Part shown: one piece after another, positions 53,230 to 60,917 of the stretch | How the letters are laid out: each line of letters opens with the position of its first letter | Numbering within the stretch: position 1 is the stretch's first letter | Origin: Agrobacterium vitis | GTDB lineage: Bacteria > Pseudomonadota > Alphaproteobacteria > Rhizobiales > Rhizobiaceae | Assembly: GCF_013426735.1 (NCBI RefSeq) | Contig: NZ_AP023273.1 | Location: forward strand, 124,001-188,000 | Reading direction: 5' to 3' | Length of the DNA: 64,000 bases | Program-made: the position numbers and the translations under genes | Notes under the pieces: model-generated | Databases searched by the model: none | Told to the model about the DNA's origin: nothing | The model's input: the letters and a program-made list of their open reading frames with translations, nothing else

Positions 53230-54668
53230 TTCGGATCAGGAAGCGGGTTATAGGAAACGACGCTGACGCTACCGCTTTCGATCAGCAGCTCTCGGACATC
53301 CAGATCATGGGGACCGTGGCGCTTCTTGACCACGGTGATGCTGCGCCGCAGCCGGCCTTCATGCTCCATGATTCTCAAGAGAAGCACGGTATCGCCGAGG
53401 AAGCTGACATCGACGTCAATGCCGACATTCTGACCTAAAAGCCCATGCTGAGCGACAATCAGCATGGTGAGGACACCGGATCTCGCAAGGTATTTCAGCA
53501 GGGACTGGATATCCCGCACCGCCTTTTCCCGATGCGGCAATGAATTCAGATAACCCGTCAGGCTGTCGATGACCACGACACGCACCTTGTTCTGAACGAC
53601 GGCATCCTGGACAATCTGGCCGAACTCGCCGGGTGAGACTTCATTCGGGTTGAAATCACGCAGGATCAGTTTGCCATCCTTATGGAACTGCCGCAATTGC
53701 ATGCCCAAGCCTTCAGACCGGCGGAAAAACGTTTCCAACCGCTCCTCGAACAGGAAGAGAGCGACGCTTTCACCGCGCTCAAGCGCTGCCGTTGCATAGA
53801 GCGACGACATGGTGGATTTGCCCGTTCCGGCCTGGCCGATGACCAGGGTCGTCGTTCCCGCCTCCTGCCCGCCGCCGAACATGTCATCCAACTCGCTCAC
53901 GCCGGATTTGATCAATTGCGGCTTGGTCGCTTCTGTCGCCGTGCTGGGCATGATGCGTGGAAACACGACAACGCCTGCGCCTTCGCGGATCGCCATGTCA
54001 TGATAACCGTCAGCAATCGGCACGCCGCGCATTTTAGACACCTCAATCCGGCGCCGGACACCGCCATACTCTTCCAGCGACTTGTCGAACCGGATGACGC
54101 CATGGGCCAGACCTTCGACCTCCTCGCCGCTGCGGTCAAGACCGGGCGACTGAGTGTCGAGAAGCAGCGCCACGACCTTTCGTTTTGACAGGAAGGACTT
54201 GAAGCCGATCAATTCCCGGCGGAAACGGGGGGAGTCGCCGGTGATCAACCGGATTTCCAGCAACGAATCATACACCAGGCGCTGCGGCTTATGCTCATCG
54301 ATAGCAGCTTCTATCGCCTTGCGGGTTTCATCGAGCCGCAGGTCGGCGGTCATGAAAATGCTCTGCTCGTCGGCCTCGTCGATACTGCCTGTCGTCGAAA
54401 GTTCCTCGACATGAATACCGTCCAGCGTCCAGCCATGGGAAACCGCAATAGAGCGCAATTCGGCAGCACTTTGGGACAGCGTCACATAAAGACAGCTCTC
54501 GCCCGCTTCAACACCGGCCCGCAGGAACTGTATGGCTGCGGTGGTTTTACCCGATCCGGGAGCGCCTTGAAGCATGAACAGGTTCGGTAAGGGCAATCCG
54601 CCGCGGAGAATTTCGTCCAGTCCTGCGATGCCGGTACTGGCAACCGCAGCTTTTTTGCGTGGTGGCAT
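53226..54668 (-). CDS. KaiC-like double RecA-fold ATPase
   Basis: A 480-residue protein with two KaiC-type ATPase domains. Domain 1 has Walker A GAPGSGKTT (near 36) and LVYDSLLEIRL at Walker B. Domain 2 has Walker A GQAGTGKST (near 285) and VVVIDSLTGYLN. The KaiC catalytic Glu-Glu pair is present in domain 2 (FLFEERLETF), but domain 1 reads YVTLSQSAAEL at that place, suggesting binding without normal hydrolysis. There is no kaiB or kaiA in the window, so a circadian clock is not implied. Many such proteins act in signalling with histidine kinases, and here the kinase gene overlaps. The ATG at 54668 with GGAAG upstream is chosen; the frame runs further up. Confidence 0.88.
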   Translation of the reverse strand: MPPRKKAAVASTGIAGLDEILRGGLPLPNLFMLQGAPGSGKTTAAIQFLRAGVEAGESCLYVTLSQSAAELRSIAVSHGWTLDGIHVEELSTTGSIDEADEQSIFMTADLRLDETRKAIEAAIDEHKPQRLVYDSLLEIRLITGDSPRFRRELIGFKSFLSKRKVVALLLDTQSPGLDRSGEEVEGLAHGVIRFDKSLEEYGGVRRRIEVSKMRGVPIADGYHDMAIREGAGVVVFPRIMPSTATEATKPQLIKSGVSELDDMFGGGQEAGTTTLVIGQAGTGKSTMSSLYATAALERGESVALFLFEERLETFFRRSEGLGMQLRQFHKDGKLILRDFNPNEVSPGEFGQIVQDAVVQNKVRVVVIDSLTGYLNSLPHREKAVRDIQSLLKYLARSGVLTMLIVAQHGLLGQNVGIDVDVSFLGDTVLLLRIMEHEGRLRRSITVVKKRHGPHDLDVRELLIESGSVSVVSYNPLPDPK

Positions 54669-54982
54669 ATCTGTCTTCCATGACCATGCAGGCAAATGCA
54701 TCGTTCAAAAGAGGGGGAATAATATCTCGATGCCGCATAGTTCCGTTAACCCGGGACGATTGCGGGAATTCTACGGCAGAATTTTTTAGCTTTAAGTCAA
54801 TGTCCACCCTGATTCAAACCCGCCCTCAATGAGCGATGCGGGAACTTTATATTTGTCTTGTGCAAAATTTCAATAAAATCCGCAAAACCGGCCAATGAGG
54901 GGAACCATATCCGGGCGACAGCTTTCCCCGCTTGGCAGACCATTCAGGATGAACCATCTTTCAGGCGACCGCAGGCCGCATT

Positions 54983-56746
54983 TCAAGCCTCCAAAGCGGC
55001 GAGTGTTTGCGGCTTATCCAAAGCACCGGCTTGCGCTGTCTCGGACTGCCCTGACAGCGACGACTGTCCTAACCCTGGCTGGACCACAGCGAAGGAAAGA
55101 TGGAAGCGAAGACCATCGGGCCGGAAATCGCTGCTGATCTTGGGAGACAGGCTGCGAGGGAAAGCACTGCGGATCAACCGCGACCCAAACCCTTCGACGC
55201 CGGGCCCTTTGAGACCATGGGGATCAGAACCTTGAAGAGTGGGATCAACAACCGGCGGCCCCTCTTCTTCCCGCCATTCCAGCTCGATCCGATCCTGCTC
55301 TTGCCGCCATTCTACCTTGACACGTCCATCGCGTTCGCGAAGAGACCCGTATTTCACGGCATTTGTGGCAAGTTCGTGCGCGATCAGCGATAGCGCGACA
55401 GCAGCCTCCGGCGGCAAGGTGCAGGCTGCCCCCTGGAGAACAATCCGCCTGTCACCCTCGCTATCGAAAGGTTGAAGCGCCCGCTCGAGGACATCGCGCA
55501 ACCCGGCACTTTTCCAATCTTCCGACAAAAGGATATCATAGGCTCCCGCAAGGGCTGCAACGCGCCGGGCAAAAACGCCATTTTCCTGCGAGCGGTCCTT
55601 GAACGTCTGCCTTGCAATGGCCTGGATCATCGCCATCGTATTCTTGACACGGTGCGCCAACTCTCTGGCCACAAGTTTGCGGTTTTCTTCAGCGCGCGCT
55701 GCCTCACATCGGCGTGCTTCCAATTCGTCCAGAAGACTATCGACCGTGGCGCCAACCTGTCCCAATTCGCTGGAGCGCCCGGTCATCCCGGTTCTGGCCG
55801 CGAGATCCCCTTGGCGCCATCGCTGAAGAACGGCAACGATGTGAGTGATCGGGCCAAGGATTAAACGATTTCCGATAAAAAAGGCGGCAAGGAGAGCGAG
55901 ACCTGCGCCCACAGCGATCATCGCCAATCCCAAGAGAGAGGCCCGATCAATCGGCGCGAAAGCCTGGTCCGCCGAAAATCCAGCGCTGACATAAAATGGA
56001 TTGTCGGGTGAAACGGGAACATAACCCATAATCCGGCGTATTCCGTCCTGACCTACACGTTCCGTCGTGCCGGGTTGTTGGGCTTGAACCAGCGTGTGAT
56101 AGGGCGGTAGAATCTGGGTGCCAACGAATTTTTCAGGCCCCGGGTTGCGGGCAAGCACGATACCGTTGCGGTCAGCAATGGTGATCCAACCGCCAGGCGG
56201 AAGGCCTCGCTGAACGATGCGCTGTTCCAGCCACTCAAGATGCACCGCCGTGGCCAGCACACCAACTGTCTCGGAGCCTCGCTTGATGGCCAGCGCCATT
56301 GGCACGATTGGTGCGTTCGAGATCCGGCTGACCGTGTAATTGCCAATCGACAACGCATCGGAACGAAGGGCTTGCCGAACATAGTCGCGATCGCTGAAGT
56401 CGCTGCCGACCTCCCAGCCCATATTGTCGCAGACCAGTTTGCCGTTGCGATCGAGAACGACGATATTGCGGACCTGCGTCACCCTGGCGGCTACCGATTT
56501 CAGCACGTTGGTACAGGCCTGTTTATCCTGACCGGCCACCACCGGAATAACCGCGGTGGCAATCAGCAGGGCCTTGACGCCTTCCACGACGCTTTTCACC
56601 TCGGACGCCGCCTGCCGGGCAGTTTCGAATACCTGACGATGAACTTCGGCATAGCGTTCGGCACGCGCACTCACTTCATTGTAAACCAGCATTCCCAATG
56701 CCGGTGACAACGCCGTCAAGACCACAGCGACCAGTCTCTTTTTCAC
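54983..56746 (-). CDS. Membrane HWE-family sensor histidine kinase
   Basis: A 587-residue kinase. A first helix (RLVAVVLTALSPALGMLVY) and a second one (LLGLAMIAVGAGLALLAAFFIGNRLI) flank a Cache-type periplasmic sensor with IVVLDRNGKLVCDN, DRDYVRQAL and WITIADRNGIVLAR. A HAMP segment follows, then the HWE phosphoacceptor ELAHRVKNTMAMIQAIARQTFK and the HATPase LIAHELATNAVKYGSLRERDGRVKVEW. The start is GTG at 56746, which has GGGAGGGG upstream; the longer frame begins inside unlike sequence. There is a gap of about 310 bp to the KaiC-like gene, so it is a separate unit. No cognate receiver gene is adjacent. Confidence 0.88.
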   Translation of the reverse strand: MKKRLVAVVLTALSPALGMLVYNEVSARAERYAEVHRQVFETARQAASEVKSVVEGVKALLIATAVIPVVAGQDKQACTNVLKSVAARVTQVRNIVVLDRNGKLVCDNMGWEVGSDFSDRDYVRQALRSDALSIGNYTVSRISNAPIVPMALAIKRGSETVGVLATAVHLEWLEQRIVQRGLPPGGWITIADRNGIVLARNPGPEKFVGTQILPPYHTLVQAQQPGTTERVGQDGIRRIMGYVPVSPDNPFYVSAGFSADQAFAPIDRASLLGLAMIAVGAGLALLAAFFIGNRLILGPITHIVAVLQRWRQGDLAARTGMTGRSSELGQVGATVDSLLDELEARRCEAARAEENRKLVARELAHRVKNTMAMIQAIARQTFKDRSQENGVFARRVAALAGAYDILLSEDWKSAGLRDVLERALQPFDSEGDRRIVLQGAACTLPPEAAVALSLIAHELATNAVKYGSLRERDGRVKVEWRQEQDRIELEWREEEGPPVVDPTLQGSDPHGLKGPGVEGFGSRLIRSAFPRSLSPKISSDFRPDGLRFHLSFAVVQPGLGQSSLSGQSETAQAGALDKPQTLAALEA

Positions 56747-57160
56747 GCCACCCCTCCCCACCCGCAAGAGATCAAGACGCTTTTCGGCCCATGTTTCGCA
56801 CCAAGACCCGTATGCACAAAGGCCTGGCGAAACTGCACAACCGTCGCCCTCCAAGACACGACCGCGCCAAGCATCCCATGGGATGCACAGAACCCGCCGC
56901 CCTAATTCTATACTTGCTGCATGGCTTTCTCCTTGAGCCTTTCAGCCCAAGGAATCATGCAGCAGTTTATCGGGTATTCCCGCAGCGACAATAGAGGGTC
57001 AATGCATTTCCGTCACACTGGCAACAGAGCGCGATCCACATCATCGCCACTACAGCAAAACGACAGTCGGTCAGGTTCAATGTGAACCTGACCGACGAAA
57101 GCTTTTCTTGGTTTTGTTTGTCGTTTCGGGGAACCCGGACTTCAATTCACCCGACAACAG
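56747..57160. other. Intergenic region with two hairpins
   Basis: About 410 bp without a gene. It contains an imperfect long hairpin at 56915-56964 (outer arms TGCTGCAT / ATGCAGCA, inner arms TCCTTG / CAAGGA) and a strong terminator-like hairpin listed separately. The promoter of the membrane kinase should be in the left part. Confidence 0.5.
57066..57096 (-). terminator. Hairpin after the SDR gene
   Basis: Arms GTCGGTCAGGTTCA (57066-57079) and TGAACCTGACCGAC (57083-57096) form a perfect 14-bp stem with a three-base loop. On the minus strand it is followed by TGTCGTTTTG and lies 65 bp past the SDR stop codon. The plus strand downstream is also T-rich, so it may work both ways. Confidence 0.7.
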
Positions 57161-58018
57161 CTAGAGAATCGGCTTGCCACCTGTGACTGCGATGGTGGCG
57201 CCGGAAACATAGCTTGAAAGGGGGTCGGCCAGCATCACATAGGCCGTTGCAAGTTCAGCCGGTTGGCCCGGTCGTTTCATCGGCACCTGCTCGCCAAAGC
57301 TCGAGACCCGTTCCGGCGGCATGGTTGAAGGGATGAGTGGCGTCCAGATCGGGCCGGGCGCAACGGTATTGGCGCGGATACCTCTTTCCGCCAGAAGCTG
57401 GGCGAGGCCTGCCGTGAAATTCTGGATGGCGCCCTTGGTCGTTGCATAAGCCAGCAAAGTGGGGCTCGGCGTATCGGCGTTGATCGAGGCGGTATTGATA
57501 ATCGCCGCACCGGGCTTCATATGCTTGACGGCAGCTTTCGTCAGATAGAACATTGCGTGGATATTGACCCTGAACGTCAATTCCCATTCCTCATCGCTGA
57601 TATCCTCGATCTGCTCGAAAGTCTTTTGATGGGCGGCGTTGTTGACGAGAATATCGATACCGCCAAGCTCGGAAACCGCCTTGTCTATGATGAGACGGCA
57701 ATGGTCGGCCTTTTGCAAATCGCCCGCCACCAGCACGGCCTTGCGACCCGCCTCTTCCACAAGGCGCTTGGTTTCCTCGGCATCCTCATGTTCGCTGAGA
57801 TAGGAGAGCAGCACATCAGCACCCTCTCGGGCATAGGCCAGGGCCACAGCCCGCCCGATGCCACTATCAGCACCTGTTATTACCGCCTTCTTGCCGGCAA
57901 GCCGCCCCGAACCCTTATAGGTCGTTTCGCCGTGATCGGGCACGGGATCCATGTCGCGGGTCAGTCCCGGAATAGACTGTTGTTGCTTGGAAAAGGGTGG
58001 CGTCGGTTTATCGATCAT
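57161..58018 (-). CDS. Short-chain dehydrogenase/reductase (YghA-like)
   Basis: A 285-residue SDR of the stress-associated YghA/GsiB-neighbour type. Cofactor motif is AVITGADSGIGRAVALAYAREGADV, then NNAAHQ (SDR NNAG-like), catalytic INTASINAD and YATTKGA (Tyr and Lys), and APGPIWTPL. The N-terminal 45 residues (FSKQQQSIPGL to GETTYKGSGRL) form the extension usual for this subgroup. Start at 58018 is preferred because a GAGAG lies 8 bases upstream; an ATG five codons earlier has no such site. A GGAAC-type promoter candidate lies upstream. Substrate unknown. Confidence 0.88.
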   Translation of the reverse strand: MIDKPTPPFSKQQQSIPGLTRDMDPVPDHGETTYKGSGRLAGKKAVITGADSGIGRAVALAYAREGADVLLSYLSEHEDAEETKRLVEEAGRKAVLVAGDLQKADHCRLIIDKAVSELGGIDILVNNAAHQKTFEQIEDISDEEWELTFRVNIHAMFYLTKAAVKHMKPGAAIINTASINADTPSPTLLAYATTKGAIQNFTAGLAQLLAERGIRANTVAPGPIWTPLIPSTMPPERVSSFGEQVPMKRPGQPAELATAYVMLADPLSSYVSGATIAVTGGKPIL

Positions 58019-58103
58019 CGGATCAGCTCTCATTTCTAAAGATTATTGCTGGATAGTCGAGGGCGCGCATCCAAGCCGCACTCTCAAAACCCCACAGTTT
58101 GCA

Positions 58104-58128
58104 AACAAAGAGAAAGCGCCACCGTTCC
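58104..58128 (-). promoter_or_regulatory. Candidate EcfG-type promoter for the SDR gene
   Basis: On the minus strand GGAAC (58124-58128) is followed after 16 bases by TGTT (58104-58107), one mismatch from the GGAAC-N16-CGTT general-stress pattern. It is about 85 bp before the SDR start. Confidence 0.35.
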
Positions 58129-58224
58129 GAATTTTAATATTTCGTGACCTGAATAAACGCTACGGATATGGGCTGCCGAAAACATCGGACCCCAAATTTC
58201 CAAAGGCGACCGCCATCGCTTACT

Positions 58225-58240
58225 CATGCATTTGACGCAT
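58225..58240. repeat. 16-bp dyad repeat, copy 1
   Basis: The sequence CATGCATTTGACGCAT has ATGC...GCAT dyad ends and recurs with one mismatch at 58626-58641. This copy lies in the divergent region upstream of the DUF1127 gene. It could be a protein-binding site. Confidence 0.5.
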
Positions 58241-58311
58241 GGGTGGCGTGAGACCTTGTCTCTGTTAGGACGATGAAAGAACGCCTATATTCCAATCATC
58301 GAAACGACGCC

Positions 58312-58337
58312 GGAACCGAACAAAGGTTGCTGACGTC
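58312..58337 (+). promoter_or_regulatory. Candidate EcfG-type promoter for the DUF1127 gene
   Basis: GGAAC (58312-58316) followed after 17 bases by CGTC (58334-58337), one mismatch from GGAAC-N17-CGTT. It lies about 26 bp before the DUF1127 start codon, a good distance for a short leader. Confidence 0.4.
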
Positions 58338-58363
58338 AGACAGTCCTCAGAAAGGGCATTATC

Positions 58364-58510
58364 ATGAACGTAGCACGCTCCTTGAACAACTGGCGCAAGT
58401 ATCGTCAGACCGTTTCCGAACTTGGCCGCATGACCAGCCGCGAGTTGCAGGATCTCGGCATTGAACGGAGTGACATCCGTCGCGTTGCCCGGGCCTCCGT
58501 TGCCGGTTGA
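58364..58510 (+). CDS. DUF1127 small basic protein
   Basis: A 48-residue protein, read directly from the sequence: it begins MNVARSLNNWRKYRQTVSEL, continues GRMTSRELQDLGIERSDIRRV, and ends ARASVAG. This is the DUF1127 (YjiS-like) pattern, with the conserved ELQDLGI and a downstream arginine pair. Family members are small RNA-binding or stress-response proteins; CcaF1 of Rhodobacter binds RNA and is encoded with CcsR small RNAs. The same arrangement occurs here, with RNA hairpins about 190 bp downstream. AAGGGC lies before the ATG. An EcfG-like promoter candidate precedes it and an intrinsic terminator follows. Confidence 0.92.
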   Translation: MNVARSLNNWRKYRQTVSELGRMTSRELQDLGIERSDIRRVARASVAG

Positions 58511-58536
58511 TCGATATCGACATTGCTGCTTGAACG

Positions 58537-58563
58537 ACGCCCGCCGATGACGCGGGCGTTTTT
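58537..58563 (+). terminator. Intrinsic terminator after the DUF1127 gene
   Basis: The stem ACGCCCGC / GCGGGCGT (loop of 7) is followed by a run of T residues (58559-58563), 27 bp after the DUF1127 stop. Partial read-through into the downstream RNA hairpins is possible. Confidence 0.85.
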
Positions 58564-58625
58564 GCGTCTGGGAATTGCTCTACGCAAACCGGTCCGATTT
58601 GGATCTCAAATCATTGCAAAATACC

Positions 58626-58641
58626 CATGCATTTAACGCAT
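58626..58641. repeat. 16-bp dyad repeat, copy 2
   Basis: CATGCATTTAACGCAT matches copy 1 at 58225-58240 in 15 of 16 positions. It lies about 60 bp upstream of the first anti-Shine-Dalgarno hairpin, as copy 1 lies upstream of the DUF1127 gene, suggesting a shared regulator. Confidence 0.5.
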
Positions 58642-58699
58642 ATCTGCACTGCAACAAAATGACTATGAATTGGGCATTTGTCGCGTATTATCTATCTCA

Positions 58700-58855
58700 A
58701 CGAAGCGATGCATCCTCCTCCCGCAAAGCTTCGTCTCTCGGACGACCCACTCCTCCTCCCTAGGGGCGTCCGATGGAACGGTGGCACTCCTCCTCCCAGC
58801 CGCTGTTCACTCTTTTAAAAAGCCTGCCGCACCTCCTCCCGCGGCAGGCTTTTTT
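58700..58855 (+). ncRNA. Cuckoo/CcsR-type anti-Shine-Dalgarno small RNA locus (four hairpins)
   Basis: Four consecutive stem-loops each expose CCTCCTCCC in the loop. They lie at 58700-58734 (stem ACGAAGC/GCTTCGT, motif 58714-58722), 58738-58773 (stem TCGGACG/CGTCCGA, motif 58752-58760), 58776-58808 (10-bp stem with two G-U pairs, motif 58789-58797) and 58817-58854 (perfect 14-bp stem, motif 58832-58840). The last is followed by T residues and so doubles as a terminator. The loop is complementary to ribosome-binding sites of the GGAGG type. This matches the cuckoo RNA family of alphaproteobacteria, including Rhodobacter CcsR RNAs that lie downstream of a DUF1127 gene. It may be one RNA or two tandem two-hairpin RNAs. 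No clear promoter of its own was found. Confidence 0.88.
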
Positions 58856-58929
58856 GTTTCTTCACTTCAATTCGACATTTTTCGCTCGATTGACTGAAAG
58901 TGCCAATGACCTCCATCAATTGGCATCTA

Positions 58930-58977
58930 TTGCATAATTCTTTAAACCGGAATCGGTTTAGAGAGAAAATTATGCAA
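58930..58977. repeat. Nested palindromic intergenic element
   Basis: Outer arms TTGCATAATT (58930-58939) and AATTATGCAA (58968-58977) enclose an inner perfect stem TAAACCG / CGGTTTA with loop GAAT. The design resembles rhizobial intergenic mosaic elements. Confidence 0.6.
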
Positions 58978-58989
58978 CAAATATAGGGA

Positions 58990-59036
58990 GCTACAGCGAA
59001 CCTTTGTGCGCCACATATGGCGCACGGTGCTGTAGC
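58990..59036 (-). terminator. Two-part hairpin after the spermidine-synthase-like gene
   Basis: Outer arms GCTACAGC and GCTGTAGC enclose an inner 8-bp perfect stem GTGCGCCA / TGGCGCAC with a CATA loop. It lies 24 bp beyond the stop codon on the minus strand. There is no strong T-run, so termination is only likely. Confidence 0.5.
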
Positions 59037-59059
59037 GTCGCCTCACCGCTTTGATGATC

Positions 59060-59734
59060 TCATCCGTTGACCGCCATCCACAACAGGTGGCGCGCCCCGC
59101 CGCGTTTACCGTTGGCGCGCACCTGGACTTCCTCGGTGACAAATCCTGCCTCCCGCAACCTGCGGGTAAAGGCGGCATCCGGTGCAGAAGACCAGACGGC
59201 CAGCACGCCTTTAGGCCGCAAGGCAGCTTTGGCGGCACGCAGTCCAGCGGCATTGTAGAGACTGTCATTGGAGGCGCGGGTCAATCCGTCCGGACCATTA
59301 TCGACATCAAGCAGAATGGCGTCATAGGCGGCGCGCTTTGAGCGGATCAGCGCGCCAACATCGCCGACATGAATATCGACACGCGGATCATCGAGACTGC
59401 CCTTATGAACCTCCGCCATCGGCCCACGCGCCCAGGCGACCACAGCTGGCACCAATTCGGCCACGGTCACGCGGGCATCGGCTTGCAACACGCCGAGGGC
59501 TGCACGCAGGGTAAACCCCATGCCAAGCCCGCCGATCAGCAGGCTGGGCTTCTCGCAGGCCCTTATCTTCTCGCAGGCAAGCGTCGCCAGCGCCTCTTCC
59601 GAGCCGCTCAGCCGGCTGTTCATCAACTCGTTGGCGCCAAGCATGATCGAGAATTCCTGGCCCCGCTGCTTCAGGCGCAGGTCGCCGCCGCCATCGGGAA
59701 TGGCGGCACTGTCAAGCTGTATCCAGGGAAGCAT
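59060..59734 (-). CDS. Spermidine-synthase-like methyltransferase-fold protein
   Basis: A 224-residue Rossmann protein of the polyamine-synthase (PABS) superfamily without the full enzyme. The nucleotide-binding motif reads LLIGGLGMGFTLRAAL, the acidic loop after strand 2 is VTVAELVPAVVAW, and the Asp region reads YDAILLDVDNGPDGL, near the usual YDxIIxDxxDP. The N-terminal beta part is short. Such proteins are often annotated as spermidine synthase but many lack aminopropyl-transferase activity. It stands alone upstream of the intergenic palindromes, about 90 bp from the ABC ATPase gene on the same strand. Confidence 0.78.
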   Translation of the reverse strand: MLPWIQLDSAAIPDGGGDLRLKQRGQEFSIMLGANELMNSRLSGSEEALATLACEKIRACEKPSLLIGGLGMGFTLRAALGVLQADARVTVAELVPAVVAWARGPMAEVHKGSLDDPRVDIHVGDVGALIRSKRAAYDAILLDVDNGPDGLTRASNDSLYNAAGLRAAKAALRPKGVLAVWSSAPDAAFTRRLREAGFVTEEVQVRANGKRGGARHLLWMAVNG

Positions 59735-59822
59735 CGGGCCGTCTCTTTATCCTGTAAAAGCCGCCCAATAGCATAGCCACGCCCGCCAACCAAGGCGCAA
59801 AGCTTTTGCACGCCTGCCCTGC

Positions 59823-60917
59823 CTATCGGTTCACACCACCGTTTACCCGGTTTCCGGCATCGTCGAACAAATAGCAGCGTTTCGAGTCGATATGGATCGT
59901 CACCTTCTCGCCCTTGCGGATCGCCTGCTGGTCTTCCATCACCATGGCAATCGACTGACCGTCCTGCATGGACAAATAGAGAATGGTCTGCCCGCCCAGA
60001 TGTTCGACCAGATCGACATGCGCCTCACCAAGGGTAATTTCGGCTGGACGCAGACTGAGATGTTCGGGCCGGACACCGACGCTGACCTTTTGCCCGACCT
60101 GTGCGCCAAGGCTTGTCCGTGCCATATCGACCGGCTTGCCGTTCAGCTCAACAGCGGTTCTGTCTCCGGCCTCCACCAGCCGGGTCTCGATGAAATTCAT
60201 GCGCGGCGAACCGATGAAGCCGGCGACGAATTTATTTTTCGGGTTGTTATAGAGATCAAGCGGCGCACCAACCTGTTCGATATAGCCGCCTTTCAGCACC
60301 ACAATCGTATCGGCCATGGTCATGGCCTCGACCTGGTCATGGGTCACATAGATCATGGTATTGCCGAGGCTCTGGTGGAGCTTGGCGATCTCGACACGCA
60401 TCTGCACCCGCAATTCGGCATCGAGGTTAGACAGGGGCTCGTCGAACAGGAAGATATTTGGCTCGCGGACAATGGCCCGCCCGATGGCGACGCGCTGGCG
60501 CTGCCCGCCGGACAAAGCCTTGGGCTTTCGACCCAGCAGCGGCTGGATCTGCAAGATATCGGCAGCACGCTGGACGCGGGGCTCGATATCCTTCTTCTTC
60601 ATGCCAGCCGTTTCCAGACCGAAGGCCAGATTTTTATAAACCGTCATATGCGGATAGAGCGCATAGGACTGAAAGACCATGGCAATGCCGCGCTTGGCCG
60701 CCGGCACTTCGTTCATCCGTTGCCCATCCAGCAGCAGAGTGCCACCGGAAATCGGCTCAAGCCCAGCGATCATCCGCAGCAGCGTGGATTTTCCGCAGCC
60801 GGACGGGCCAACAAACACCACGAATTCTCCTGGCGTGATCTCGAGATCCACGCCATGGATCACTTCAAGCGCGCCATACCGTTTGAAGACCTTTTGCAGG
60901 GTGACGCTTGTCGCCAT
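59823..60917 (-). CDS. Sugar ABC transporter ATP-binding protein (UgpC/MsmK type)
   Basis: A 364-residue ATPase with Walker A GPSGCGKST (near residue 37), Q-loop VFQSYALYPHMTV, signature LSGGQRQRVAIGRAI, Walker B IFLFDEP, and H-loop YVTHDQVEAMTMAD. The C-terminal regulatory domain starts near VAGFIGSPRMNFIE and contains VGVRPEHLSL. It is the CUT1 carbohydrate-importer type. Its ATG overlaps the stop of the preceding dehydrogenase by one base, so the whole cluster is one operon. The ligand is unknown. Confidence 0.93.
   Translation of the reverse strand: MATSVTLQKVFKRYGALEVIHGVDLEITPGEFVVFVGPSGCGKSTLLRMIAGLEPISGGTLLLDGQRMNEVPAAKRGIAMVFQSYALYPHMTVYKNLAFGLETAGMKKKDIEPRVQRAADILQIQPLLGRKPKALSGGQRQRVAIGRAIVREPNIFLFDEPLSNLDAELRVQMRVEIAKLHQSLGNTMIYVTHDQVEAMTMADTIVVLKGGYIEQVGAPLDLYNNPKNKFVAGFIGSPRMNFIETRLVEAGDRTAVELNGKPVDMARTSLGAQVGQKVSVGVRPEHLSLRPAEITLGEAHVDLVEHLGGQTILYLSMQDGQSIAMVMEDQQAIRKGEKVTIHIDSKRCYLFDDAGNRVNGGVNR

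Noticed and set aside
53226..54668. Circadian clock locus
   Set aside because: Only a KaiC-like protein is present; no kaiA or kaiB, and one domain lacks the catalytic glutamates.
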